Of a DNA stretch of 44,110 nucleotides, positions 16,502-24,620 are shown one piece after another; the stretch's first letter is position 1, and every line of letters starts with the position of its first letter. The stretch is taken from assembly GCA_964581605.1 (NCBI GenBank), contig CAZOPF010000044.1, positions 1 to 44,110 of the forward strand. The letters are read 5' to 3'. The stretch is from CAADGU01 sp964581605. GTDB taxonomy: Bacteria > Chloroflexota > Anaerolineae > Promineifilales > Promineifilaceae. A program made the translations under genes and the position numbers. Under the pieces are notes generated by a model that saw only the letters and a list, made by a program, of their open reading frames with translations, had not been told where the DNA came from and ran no database searches.

Positions 16502-17245
16502 CTAAACACTCTCTTCTATCGCCCCGCGCACGGCCGTGACACAATCCTGAAACACGGCCGTGCGCTGAATGGCTAAATCGCGGGGTCGGGGCAAACAGGT
16601 GGAGATACGGTGGGTGATGGTGGCCGGGCGACCACCCATTACCAATACCTCATCGGCCAGAAAAACCGCCTCGCTGATGCTGTGCGTGACCATAAACACC
16701 GTTACCGGCATCGCTTCCCAAATACGCAGCAGTTCCAGCCCCATCCGTTCCCGCGTCAGCGCGTCCAACGCCCCAAACGGTTCATCCAGCAGCAAAAACA
16801 GCGGCTCATGCACCAGTGCCCGCGCCAGCGCCACCCGCTGCGCCATGCCGCCGGACAATTGTGCCGGGTAGCTGTTTTCAAAACCGGCCAACCCCACCAG
16901 GTTGATCATGTCTTGCACACGGCCGTTCGCCTCCTGTCTATTTGTGCCCACCAGTTCCAACGGCAGGCGCACATTTTCGGCCACCGTGCGCCAGGGCATC
17001 AGGTTGTCGCGCTGGAAAACCAGACCAATTGGCTCTTGCCGGGAATTGCCGGACATGTGGATTTCGCCGGACGACGGCCGTAAAAGCCCCGCCAGTATAC
17101 GCAGCAGCGTAGATTTGCCGATGCCTGATGGCCCCACCAACGCCACAAACCCACCGGCCGGAATTTCCAGCGAGATATTCGCCAGAACGGGCAAGTTGGG
17201 GAAGGTGTGGGTGAGGTTGACGGCCGTTAAAAATGGTTTGCTCAT
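16502..17245 (-). CDS. ABC transporter ATPase, probable riboflavin importer component
   Basis: This 247-aa ATPase of the NitT/TauT type has Walker A GPSGIGKST, Q-loop VFQRDNLMPW, signature LSGGMAQRVALARAL, Walker B LFLLLDEPFGALD and the switch His in VTHSISEA. It energises the permease encoded two genes upstream. The ATG at 17245 is preferred over 17263, because the extra six residues would be read from the heptad repeat. The gene ends the riboswitch-led operon. Two ACGGCCGT copies only 24 bp apart lie in its 3' end (16530, 16554). Confidence 0.92.
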   Translation of the reverse strand: MSKPFLTAVNLTHTFPNLPVLANISLEIPAGGFVALVGPSGIGKSTLLRILAGLLRPSSGEIHMSGNSRQEPIGLVFQRDNLMPWRTVAENVRLPLELVGTNRQEANGRVQDMINLVGLAGFENSYPAQLSGGMAQRVALARALVHEPLFLLLDEPFGALDALTRERMGLELLRIWEAMPVTVFMVTHSISEAVFLADEVLVMGGRPATITHRISTCLPRPRDLAIQRTAVFQDCVTAVRGAIEESV

Positions 17246-17249
17246 AACT

Positions 17250-17323
17250 GTTGCAGGTGGCAAGTGGCAGGTGGCAGGTAAAACTTGGTACTTGCCACCT
17301 GGCTACTTGCCACTTGCCACTTG
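17250..17323. repeat. Self-complementary heptad element (word GGCAAGT/ACTTGCC)
   Basis: The left half is GGCAAGT-GGCAGGT-GGCAGGT, the right half ACTTGCC-ACCTGGCT-ACTTGCC-ACTTGCC-ACTTGCT. It uses the same word as the element at 4833-4880, 12 kb away. It separates the ATPase and binding-protein genes and abuts the latter's stop codon. Confidence 0.8.
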
Positions 17324-18307
17324 CTACTTTTCCAAATCTGCCTGCACTTTCTCCACAAACTCATTCGTAAACGCCGCTTCCAGATTTTCCACCGGCGTGT
17401 CTAATTGCCCAGAGTTCAGGAGCACAGCTTGTGTTTGCTGCCAGGAATCGGCCGTCGTCAGCCCCAATATCTCTGCCTGCCACAATGGTAACGACGCTTC
17501 TAAAACTGGCAGACGGTCATCTTGTAACCCTTCCACATATTCCTTGCTAATTTCAAAAGCCGCTGCCGGATCAGCCAGTGTATCTTGCAGACCGCGTAAG
17601 GTGGCGCGTACAAACCCTTCCACCAGTTCGGGATTTTCGGCGATGACCGTCTCATTGGTGATAATGCCATTGGCCACCATATCAATGAAATCAGCCACAT
17701 AAATCACGTTCACCTCTTCGCCCATGCCCGCCAATTGTACCGGCTCATTGTTGGCGTAGCCGACCACCGCTTCCACCTTGTCGGTCAGCAATGATTCCAC
17801 CTGCGTGAAGCCAATATCGCTGGCGTTCACCTCGTCTGGTTGCAAACCGGCCGCTTCCAGCAGCCCCAGATAACCCACATAGCTGGCCCCAAAAAAGCCT
17901 GGCAACCCCACACTACGCTCGGCCAAATCCTGCGGGCTGCTGATGTTGGCGCTGGCCTTGCTAACGACGGCGATGGGGAAACGCTGGAACCATTCCAGCA
18001 CATAGACCACCGGCAGTTCCTGGGCGCGGGCCAACACGACCTGGTCGCCACTGACAATGGCAAACGGCCGTTCATTTGCCCCCACCAGCGCCATCCCATC
18101 TGTCTCAAAGCTGTAGTCAAATGACAGGTCAATCCCTTCTTCGGCAAAGTACCCTTTTTCTACCGCCACGTAAAACGGGGCGTATTGGGGGTCGGGGATG
18201 TAGCCCATGGGCAGATTGATCTGGGTCACTTCCTCGGGCGCTTCCTGTGCGGTGCAGGCAGCCAGCAACAACAGCAAGGTCAGTAATAAAAATATAGATC
18301 GTTTCAT
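17324..18307 (-). CDS. ribY: NMT1/THI5-like substrate-binding lipoprotein, probable riboflavin binder (RibY)
   Basis: This 327-aa protein has a lipobox LLAAC with Cys18 and an NMT1/THI5-type binding domain: NLPMGYIPDPQYAPFYVAVEKG, FAEEGIDLSFDY, FAIVSGDQVVLARAQELPVV and VGLPGFFGASYVGY. Paralogues bind thiamine-pathway pyrimidines or alkanesulfonates. Here the operon is led by an FMN riboswitch, so the ligand is predicted to be riboflavin or a precursor, as for RibXY systems known from Chloroflexota. The assignment rests on the riboswitch, not on ligand residues. It lies between permease and ATPase genes on the same strand. Confidence 0.82.
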   Translation of the reverse strand: MKRSIFLLLTLLLLLAACTAQEAPEEVTQINLPMGYIPDPQYAPFYVAVEKGYFAEEGIDLSFDYSFETDGMALVGANERPFAIVSGDQVVLARAQELPVVYVLEWFQRFPIAVVSKASANISSPQDLAERSVGLPGFFGASYVGYLGLLEAAGLQPDEVNASDIGFTQVESLLTDKVEAVVGYANNEPVQLAGMGEEVNVIYVADFIDMVANGIITNETVIAENPELVEGFVRATLRGLQDTLADPAAAFEISKEYVEGLQDDRLPVLEASLPLWQAEILGLTTADSWQQTQAVLLNSGQLDTPVENLEAAFTNEFVEKVQADLEK

Positions 18308-18322
18308 TTTGTTATCACTCCT

Positions 18323-19096
18323 TTAATTTTGTAATTTCCAGCGCAACACGCGCTTTTCTAACAAGGCTACCAGGCCATATAACGACAACGCCATCACCGC
18401 TAATGTGAGCAGGATGACAAAAACGAGGTCGGTTTTGAAGGATTGGCGGGCGGTGATGAGCAAAAAGCCCAGCCCCCGGCTTTGCGGCTGCACAAATTCG
18501 CCGACTAATGCGCCAATGACGGCCAACGTGGCCCCAATTTTCAGCCCGGCCAAAAAAAGCGGCAGTGCCGCCGGAAATTCCAGCTTGCGGAAGATTTGCC
18601 CGGCGTCCGCCTTCAGGACGTGCATCAATTCATACAATTCTGGCGGCACGGAGCGCAGCCCCACGACCATGTTGATGAGGATGGGGAAGAAAACGACCAG
18701 CGCGGCTACCGCCACCCGTGACCAATACACGGAACTGATCCAGATGGTGAGTAGCGGAGCAATGGCGATGATGGGGATAGCCTGGGAGGCGATGAGGTAA
18801 GGTGAGAGCAGGCGCTCGGCCAGGGGGGATTTTGCCAACAGATACCCCAATGGGGCCGCCACCAGGCAGCCAATGAGCAGGCCGGGGATGACTTCGCTGA
18901 GGGTGATGAGGCTGTGGCGTAGCAAACGGCCGTCACCCACCACTACCTGCAGTTGCCGCCACACGTCCACCGGCCCCGGCAGGATAAACTTCTCATAGCC
19001 ACTAAGAGTAACCAGCAGTTGCCAGGCAATCACCAGGAAGGCAAACGAGGCAACGGCCGTGAGCCAGACAGGTTGGGTGCGTAAACTGTGCATCAT
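18323..19096 (-). CDS. ribX: ABC transporter permease, probable riboflavin importer (RibX)
   Basis: This 257-aa BPD-type permease has six hydrophobic segments. The EAA loop region, LMHVLKADAGQIFRKLEFPAALP, contacts the ATPase. The binding-protein gene follows 15 nt after its stop. It is the first gene after the FMN riboswitch and terminator, with a heptad element between. Two adjacent ATG codons (19096, 19093) are possible starts; neither has a clear ribosome-binding site. ThiX/SsuC-like relatives share the fold, so substrate is inferred from regulation. Confidence 0.83.
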   Translation of the reverse strand: MMHSLRTQPVWLTAVASFAFLVIAWQLLVTLSGYEKFILPGPVDVWRQLQVVVGDGRLLRHSLITLSEVIPGLLIGCLVAAPLGYLLAKSPLAERLLSPYLIASQAIPIIAIAPLLTIWISSVYWSRVAVAALVVFFPILINMVVGLRSVPPELYELMHVLKADAGQIFRKLEFPAALPLFLAGLKIGATLAVIGALVGEFVQPQSRGLGFLLITARQSFKTDLVFVILLTLAVMALSLYGLVALLEKRVLRWKLQN

Positions 19097-19099
19097 GCG

Positions 19100-19150
19100 T
19101 GATCCGTGAACCGTAATCCGTGAACCGTAATCGGATTACGGATTATGAAA
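19100..19150. repeat. Self-complementary heptad element (words CCGTGAA, CCGTAAT)
   Basis: The heptads CCGTGAA-CCGTAAT-CCGTGAA-CCGTAAT are followed by the inverse GGATTACGGATTATG. CCGTAATCCG (19111-19120) pairs perfectly with 19132-19141. It sits right before the ribX start, in the leader between terminator and coding sequence. Confidence 0.8.
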
Positions 19151-19218
19151 TTACGAGAATGGGGCAAGGGGGAAAAGACGCGAAGGGGAAACGGCCGTTT
19201 GTTTGCCCATTTGTTACC

Positions 19219-19246
19219 AAAAAAAGACCCCACTCAATGGTGGGGC
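19219..19246 (-). terminator. Riboswitch expression-platform terminator
   Basis: On the minus strand, a perfect 6-bp stem CCCCAC/GTGGGG with a 6-nt loop (19228-19245) is followed by seven consecutive T with one or two intervening bases (19219-19225). It lies about 35 nt downstream of the FMN aptamer and before ribX, as expected for FMN-triggered premature termination. Confidence 0.85.
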
Positions 19247-19279
19247 ACAGGAAACAATACACAGACGCCGTTTGTTTGA

Positions 19280-19447
19280 CCTTCTCCCATCCAGACTATA
19301 ACTGTCGGCTCTGGAATTACACCAGCTCAACCGGTTTGATTGTCAATTGAAAATGGTCAATTATCAATTGGCAATTAAGCCGGGTCGCGGGCTTGGCTTG
19401 CGTGGGCCTCACCGCCGATCGGGAATTTCACCCTGCCCCGAAGGTAT
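19280..19447 (-). promoter_or_regulatory. FMN riboswitch (RFN element)
   Basis: Read on the minus strand, the conserved blocks appear in order: CTTCGGGGCAGGGTGAAAT, TCCCGATCGGCGGT, AGCCCGCGACCCG, CCGGTTGAGCTGGTG, CCAGAGCCGACAGTTATAGT and CTGGATGGGAGAAGG. These match the FMN aptamer core. Bound FMN normally lowers expression of riboflavin synthesis or uptake genes. The variable arm between GACCCG and CCGGTT is expanded and made of AATTGCC/AATTGAC-type heptads (19341-19376). Confidence 0.95.
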
Positions 19448-19466
19448 GTATGTACTTGTATTGTTG

Positions 19467-19494
19467 ATTATATAAAAGACGGCCGTACCGTCAA
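19467..19494 (-). promoter_or_regulatory. Promoter of the riboswitch-ribXY transcript
   Basis: On the minus strand TTGACG (19489-19494) and TATAAT (19467-19472) are 16 nt apart, about 20 nt before the aptamer. One ACGGCCGT copy lies inside the spacer (19480). Confidence 0.75.
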
Positions 19495-19709
19495 CGTAAT
19501 GTGGCGTTAAGCCTTTTCTCACGGCCGTGACTTTGTAAAGTCTCAGGCACATTCAGTAAAGCCGTGTCACCCGGATATATGCTTGCTTCTATGTACTTCT
19601 GCCTGTCAATCAGCAGCAGTTTGCCCTTGAACCGCAAAGTTTCCACCACATAGCGCCGTTCGGTAAAATCCTCGTCGGCGGCGAGGAGGCTTGGGTGTGG
19701 GGAAAACCA
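19491..19709 (-). pseudogene. Truncated unassigned reading frame, 72 codons
   Basis: An open frame without an initiation codon runs from a stop at 19710-19712 to a stop at 19491-19493. Its content looks protein-like (ERRYVVETLRFKGKLLLIDR, then QKYIEASIYPGDTALLNVPE), but I do not recognise a family. Its upstream end coincides with the start of the transposase remnant on the other strand, so an insertion or deletion probably removed the rest. Its stop overlaps the -35 of the ribXY promoter. Confidence 0.35.
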
Positions 19710-19993
19710 TCATGGCCTGGTTGACCTTCATCTTGTCGGAATCGGGCCATCGGTTGAGCTATGTAGAGCCGTGGGTGGCCACGCATCTGGCGACGCTGAA
19801 GCGATTGCTCCATCCCGACCTGACGGCACAAGATTTCAGTGATGATCGGCTGAGAGACATTCTGCGGTACTTGAGTGACGATGTCCGTTGGGCGGCGATT
19901 GAAGAGGAGTTGGGGCAGCGGACCATTCGTGTTTATCAGGCGCCGTAACACAGTATCCGTCTGGACAGCACAACGGTCTCACTGTACCATTAA
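19691..19993 (+). pseudogene. IS1634-family (IS4-like) transposase remnant
   Basis: The frame encodes VGKTIMAWLTFILSESGHRL, SYVEPWVATHLATLKRLL and FSDDRLRDILRYLSDDVRW, which match the N-terminal third of IS1634-type transposases. It is interrupted by TAA at 19946-19948. In the same frame it continues with RLDSTTVSLYH, the motif around the first catalytic Asp, then stops at 19991. The start and the remaining two thirds are missing and no terminal inverted repeats are visible, so this is debris. A 50-codon open stretch in another frame reaches 20150 but matches nothing I recognise. Confidence 0.7.
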
Positions 19994-20203
19994 CAGTGAA
20001 CAAATTGTTTTCGTAGCACGACAAGATGTTTATATTATGGATACCGACGATGGACATGACCCCGATGTGTTTGAAGCACTGCGGGGTATTGAAGAATACC
20101 CGACACCCAACCGGCATGGCGGCCGTGAGAATGGTTGTATATTGATTTGAAGGGCGGAGGCCAGCAGACGGCCGTAACCAACAATTTGCGCCACACTGAT
20201 AAA

Positions 20204-20225
20204 TGCGTACAATTATTTGTACGCA
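20204..20225. promoter_or_regulatory. yefM-yoeB operator palindrome
   Basis: TGCGTACAA (20204-20212) and TTGTACGCA (20217-20225) are perfect inverted repeats 23 nt before yefM. YefM operators are palindromes around a TGTACA-like core, so autoregulation is likely. Confidence 0.7.
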
Positions 20226-20247
20226 CTTTTGTTTGTCGGAGAGAAAA

Positions 20248-20499
20248 ATGGAAGCAATTAACTACACAGTAGCTCGTAAAACGATGGCGCAGACAATGGA
20301 CAATGTTTGTAATGATCATGCGCCTGTGATTATCACACGCCAAAATAAGCGTTCGGTGGTTTTGATGTCCCTGGAAGATTACCAGGCACTAGAAGAAACG
20401 GCTTATCTTTTGCGCAGCCCGAAAAATGCCCAACGGTTGCTGGAAGCTATACTGGAGTTGGAAAATGGCGGTGGCACAGAGCGGGAGTTAATGGAGTGA
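20248..20499 (+). CDS. yefM: YefM antitoxin
   Basis: This 83-aa Phd/YefM protein begins EAINYTVARKTMAQTMDNV and contains the family core PVIITRQNKRSVVLMSLEDY followed by EETAYLLRSPKNAQRL. YefM binds DNA through its N-terminal half and neutralises YoeB through its C-terminal half. CGGAGAG before the ATG at 20248 supports the start; the frame also opens upstream at 20203 but that would include the operator. The stop overlaps the toxin start, giving translational coupling. Confidence 0.93.
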   Translation: MEAINYTVARKTMAQTMDNVCNDHAPVIITRQNKRSVVLMSLEDYQALEETAYLLRSPKNAQRLLEAILELENGGGTERELME

Positions 20500-20750
20500 G
20501 GCTGGTCTTTGCGGAGAATGCCTGGGAAGATTACCTTTATTGGCAAAAGACAGACCAAAAAACGCTCAAGCGCATTAACGAGCTCATCAAAGAAGTTCAG
20601 CGTTCTCCTTTTGCCGGTATTGGCAAACCAGAGCCACTGAAGCATAGTTTTTCTGGTTATTGGTCGCGGCGTATTTCCAGTGAGCATCGCATGATTTATA
20701 AAGTAGAGGGCAACGATTTGTTAATTGCCCAGCTACGCTACCATTACTAA
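20496..20750 (+). CDS. yoeB: YoeB toxin, ribosome-dependent mRNA interferase
   Basis: This 84-aa protein has the exact YoeB length. It begins with GTG at 20496, overlapping the antitoxin stop by 4 nt. Landmarks are AWEDYLYWQKTDQKTLKRIN, the catalytic-region GKPEPLKHSFSGYWSRRI, and the C-terminal EHRMIYKV ... LRYHY, with the penultimate His and terminal Tyr required for activity. YoeB cleaves mRNA in the ribosomal A site when YefM is degraded. The pair appears intact, next to transposase debris, so it may have come in with a mobile element. Confidence 0.95.
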   Translation: MRLVFAENAWEDYLYWQKTDQKTLKRINELIKEVQRSPFAGIGKPEPLKHSFSGYWSRRISSEHRMIYKVEGNDLLIAQLRYHY

Positions 20751-20791
20751 AATGGAGTCAAACCTGATTTGCCAGGTGAGGATAAAAGGCG

Positions 20792-21637
20792 ATGAATGAG
20801 CGGGAAGAGAGGATGATTGTAGCTTTTCAGGGGGAACCGGGGGCGTACTCGGAGCAGGCGGTGCATGAACATTGTGGGCCGGAAACACGGACACGGCCGT
20901 GCCGCACCTTCACCGAAATTTTTGAGAGTGTCCACAATGGCGAGGCCACCCATGGTATGCTGCCGGTGGAAAATTCGCTGGCGGGCATGATCGCCCCGGC
21001 CTATGATTTGCTCATTGACCACGATTTGCGTGTGCAGGCGGAAGTGATTGTGAAGGTGGAGCATTGCCTGATGGCCCCCGCTGGGATGCAGTTGAAGGAT
21101 GTCAAACGGGCCATCTCCCATCCACAGGCGTTGGCGCAATGTGAACAAAGCTTGCGCCGCCTACGTATTCAGCCAGTGGAGCATTATGATACGGCCGGGG
21201 CCGCCCGTGACCTGGCCGCCAACCCGCAGCCGGGCACGGCCGCTATTGCCAGCCGGTTGGCGGCCGAAACGTATAATCTGGAAGTGCTGGCGCAGCATAT
21301 TGAAGACCAGCCGTTCAATTACACCCGCTTCTTTTTGCTAGGCAAAATAGATCCGCCCCGCCAAGACCCTAGCAAAACTTCTATCATCTTCACCACCCGC
21401 CATGTGCCGGGGGCGCTTCATTCTATTTTGGGCGAACTGGCGGATCGGGGTATTAACCTGACAAAGATTGAATCACGGCCGCGCCGCAATCGCCCCTGGC
21501 ATTATCGCTTTTTTGTGGATTTTGAGGGGCACGAGAGTGATGAGAATGTGAAGGCGGCTATGCTCGGCATCCTCAAACACTCCTCGTTCTTGCAGGTTTT
21601 GGGCAGCTACCCCATGGCGAAATTAACAGACAATTAA
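20792..21637 (+). CDS. pheA: Prephenate dehydratase
   Basis: This 281-aa enzyme converts prephenate to phenylpyruvate in phenylalanine synthesis. The catalytic domain has FQGEPGAYSEQAV, GMLPVENSLAGMI, the substrate-binding TRFFLLGK and HPQALAQC. The ACT domain from about residue 193 has ALHSILGELADRGINLTKIE and ESRPRR, the ESRP motif for allosteric Phe binding. No chorismate-mutase domain is fused. AAAAGG before 20792 supports this ATG; an in-frame ATG at 20813 would place its purine tract too close. It lies alone, between the toxin pair and a minus-strand gene. Confidence 0.95.
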   Translation: MNEREERMIVAFQGEPGAYSEQAVHEHCGPETRTRPCRTFTEIFESVHNGEATHGMLPVENSLAGMIAPAYDLLIDHDLRVQAEVIVKVEHCLMAPAGMQLKDVKRAISHPQALAQCEQSLRRLRIQPVEHYDTAGAARDLAANPQPGTAAIASRLAAETYNLEVLAQHIEDQPFNYTRFFLLGKIDPPRQDPSKTSIIFTTRHVPGALHSILGELADRGINLTKIESRPRRNRPWHYRFFVDFEGHESDENVKAAMLGILKHSSFLQVLGSYPMAKLTDN

Positions 21638-21643
21638 AAACGG

Positions 21644-24433
21644 TCAATGGTCAATTGGCTGAAGTTGGATGGCGTCGCTGGTTGTGCCGTTGGGCAGGGT
21701 GATTTGCAGGCGACGGCCGTTTTCCGCCAGATAAATGCCCACTTCTAGGGGATAGACGCCGGGAGGGGCCGCCTTCGGCAAGACAATCTGGTAGCTATCA
21801 ATCACCACTTCACCCACCTGCCAGCGCGTGGTGGGGTATTGCCCTTGCCGGGGCATCTCATCTTGCTGCCAGGCGCAGGGGTTACACGTGCCATCCGGCT
21901 GCAACAAATGGACAAAGATGGTGTAATCATCTGCCGGAAGTTGGACTGCCTGCCAGACGAGGGTGAGGGTGTAGACGCCCGGCTCATCCGTGGCGTTCAA
22001 ACTGTAGCCCAGGAGGGCGACCTCATTGCCAAAGGTGGCATTTACTTCGGTTTCAAACGGAGGTGGCGTAAACAATCGCTGCGTCGCCTTAACAGTAAGT
22101 GGCCCCAGGTTGGCACGCTTGATGACAGCCCCATTTTCATCCAGGAAACGAGCGACTATTTGATATTCGCCTGCTGGTATGTCTGTGGGGATAGATAAAA
22201 GCTGGCGGTCAATGATAAATTGGGGTGGCTGCCATTCGCTGAAGGGGTAACGGCCGTAAACAGGTTGCGTTTCCAACATGGCATATTCCCGACTGGATGG
22301 ATGTGTGAGGACGAATTGGGTGGTAGTAGTGGGCACGTCTCTGGTTGCCAGCCACCATAGCGCCAGGCCATATGGTTCGCCAGCAGAAGTTTCAGCCGCG
22401 CCACGTTCAAAACCTAACAATCGGAGATTTGGCCGTATCTCTTTTTCTAACAAAAAAGGCGGCTGCGGTATTTCATCAGGCAGGCCGGTGGCTTGAATGG
22501 GTACATCTTTGATGAGATAGGTGCTGCCAGCATAACGGCCGTCCTCATCCACCAATGGTAACAAATCGCCTGTTTCACCCGAAAAAAGCCCTACACGTAG
22601 CACATAACGGCCGGGTGGTGTACCTGGTGGAATAGGCACATCAACCCTTTGAATAATAAGCTCACCGGGCGACCATTGTGGTGCCGGATAAGCAAAGGTT
22701 TCTACCTGGCTCCAGCGATGCCCCTGCACATCTTCCAGGTGTACAAATGGGGTAAAATCGCCGGGCTGTGCCTGATTGACTTGCCAATAGAGCGTGAGAG
22801 GAGCAGTGCCTTCAGGGAGGTTATTTTCTAGATCGTAGCCAAGCAAAGTCAGGCTTCCACCAAAAATTGCACCTACCGCGTGGCTAATGGTGAATGGCGG
22901 TGTCATCGTCAGCTGATATGCTGTGTATGCCGGACTATCGTCTGGGGCCAGGGTATTGGTTAGTGGGGTGGCGTGGGCAAAATAGGGGGCAGCCCAGTTG
23001 GGCAGGGGGCTGTTATGAGGAAAGATGTAGACGGCCGTTTGCCCAATTGGGAAAACCACAGCCTGACTCTGCGGTAGCCACTTCACCTGCTCATATTTAT
23101 TGCTCAAAAAGGCTACGGTTGGGTGCTGATAATGCTCGGCCGCCACATAGAGTTGTTTGTCGGTTATGTCCAGGTTGTTTAAAAAGCGAGCGGCCGCTGC
23201 CAGATCCCCATCTGCTTCAAAAAACACATCAGAGCGCACCGCCCACTGGTGGAAATAAAGTCGCTCTACATACACACTACCGATGATGAGTACAAGGGTG
23301 GCTATGGCGAGCGCGGCCGTAGTGGGCTGTGGGCGACCAAAACGCGCATGTAGATCATTAAGCAGCGTTATCAGGCCGATGGCGGGCAGGTAAAAGATAA
23401 ACGGGATCAGACCAAAGGCACGAATGTTACTCGGTACAATCTCGTTTATGGCCAGTGCGGTGGGCAAGATCATGATTAATGGTGCCAGCATTAGCAACAA
23501 ATGGGCGCTTCGTTGCCAATCGAAAGTCGCTTTACGCCAGCGGAAAATTAGCGTAGCCCAACCTACCAATAACAAACCGCCCCAAAACCAATCGAAGAGC
23601 GGCCGTCCGGGTAGGTTAAAACGCATATATGGATCGCCTTGCAGAAACAGCATCTCCAATGATTTCAAGTAGCTTTGGGAAATAGTAAGACTGGTTTCAT
23701 CAGGCGCAACCTGAGCAATGCGAACCCAAAACGCCTCTGGGTGCAAGCGAAAATAGTTAAGTAAGGGGAGGGTAATGACAAAAGCAATGAAGAGAGTGAC
23801 GGCCGTTTGCCCCCAACGTCGTTTCCAATTCACGCGGCTAAACAGGATGGGAAGCAGAGCTAATAGCAGCAAAACCGGAAACAGGCGCACCGCCAGATAG
23901 GTATAAGCAGCCAGCCCCAGAAAAATACCGGCCGCTATCAACCAACGCCAATTGTTCAAGCGATAACCCCGCCACAAAGCGGCTATTACCAGAGCCTGTA
24001 AGAGTGGTTGGGTGTTAACGCGAAATCCCAGCCGGCTAAAGAGGAGATGCCAAAAACTGACGGCTAATAAGGCTGCGGCCAGCAAAGCAATACGGCGGTC
24101 GCGGCTTAACTCCATACCCAACCAGTAGGTCATGGCAATGGTGAGCAAGCTGATGTAGACGGCCGTTAACCGAAGCGTAAATACGGAACTGCCTACCAGC
24201 CTCGTGACCCCACCGGCAAGGTAAAAGAACAACACCTCTTTTCCTGTATAACTGGATATAAAAACAGGGCGATAGCCATCAAAAGCAATCTGGCCTACTA
24301 ATGTGCCATTGGCTGCTTCATCATAATGCATAGCGGCTGGTAAGCCAGATAGATAGGGAATACGTAACGAAGCGGCTACCATCAAACAGAACAGCATAAA
24401 CAGCAACGCATGATAGTAGCGGATGTGGCGCAT
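21644..24433 (-). CDS. GT-C (ArnT/PMT_2-like) glycosyltransferase with three C-terminal beta-sandwich modules
   Basis: This 929-aa protein has the PMT_2-type first loop SGLPAAMHYDEAANGTLVG with the expected Asp-Glu, then about ten membrane helices to residue ~395. GT-C enzymes of this kind move sugars from polyprenyl phosphates on the outer face of the membrane. The extracellular tail has three related modules of ~125 residues. Each opens with a [LR]LLGY/FxL strand (SLTLLGYDLE, NLRLLGFERG, EVALLGYSLN), has a middle TLYWQV-like strand and ends with a PPGxYxLxVGLF-like strand. The acceptor is unknown. TACAAT lies 6 nt before the ATG. Confidence 0.85.
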   Translation of the reverse strand: MRHIRYYHALLFMLFCLMVAASLRIPYLSGLPAAMHYDEAANGTLVGQIAFDGYRPVFISSYTGKEVLFFYLAGGVTRLVGSSVFTLRLTAVYISLLTIAMTYWLGMELSRDRRIALLAAALLAVSFWHLLFSRLGFRVNTQPLLQALVIAALWRGYRLNNWRWLIAAGIFLGLAAYTYLAVRLFPVLLLLALLPILFSRVNWKRRWGQTAVTLFIAFVITLPLLNYFRLHPEAFWVRIAQVAPDETSLTISQSYLKSLEMLFLQGDPYMRFNLPGRPLFDWFWGGLLLVGWATLIFRWRKATFDWQRSAHLLLMLAPLIMILPTALAINEIVPSNIRAFGLIPFIFYLPAIGLITLLNDLHARFGRPQPTTAALAIATLVLIIGSVYVERLYFHQWAVRSDVFFEADGDLAAAARFLNNLDITDKQLYVAAEHYQHPTVAFLSNKYEQVKWLPQSQAVVFPIGQTAVYIFPHNSPLPNWAAPYFAHATPLTNTLAPDDSPAYTAYQLTMTPPFTISHAVGAIFGGSLTLLGYDLENNLPEGTAPLTLYWQVNQAQPGDFTPFVHLEDVQGHRWSQVETFAYPAPQWSPGELIIQRVDVPIPPGTPPGRYVLRVGLFSGETGDLLPLVDEDGRYAGSTYLIKDVPIQATGLPDEIPQPPFLLEKEIRPNLRLLGFERGAAETSAGEPYGLALWWLATRDVPTTTTQFVLTHPSSREYAMLETQPVYGRYPFSEWQPPQFIIDRQLLSIPTDIPAGEYQIVARFLDENGAVIKRANLGPLTVKATQRLFTPPPFETEVNATFGNEVALLGYSLNATDEPGVYTLTLVWQAVQLPADDYTIFVHLLQPDGTCNPCAWQQDEMPRQGQYPTTRWQVGEVVIDSYQIVLPKAAPPGVYPLEVGIYLAENGRRLQITLPNGTTSDAIQLQPIDH

Positions 24434-24439
24434 GGCAAG

Positions 24440-24468
24440 ATTGTATCTGCCCGATCATCCTCTGTCGA
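24440..24468 (-). promoter_or_regulatory. Leaderless-type promoter of the GT-C gene
   Basis: On the minus strand TCGACA (24463-24468) and TACAAT (24440-24445) are 17 nt apart, and the ATG follows 6 nt after the -10 box. Confidence 0.7.
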
Positions 24469-24620
24469 AATGGAGCGTCCGACAGCTGCTGATTGTGAAA
24501 TTTCGCACCAGCGTCGGTTTCCCGTTGGTTTGGCGTAGGGACTACGTACAGACTGGCGTATAAAACCCGTATAGAATTTGTTACGAAGGGTAAAAAATCT
24601 CTTCTTCTTCTCCTCCTTTT

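Noticed and set aside
19998..20150. Open stretch after the transposase remnant as a small gene
   Set aside because: It includes an acidic DTDDGHDPDVFEALRG segment but lacks a start signal and does not continue the transposase, so it was not called.
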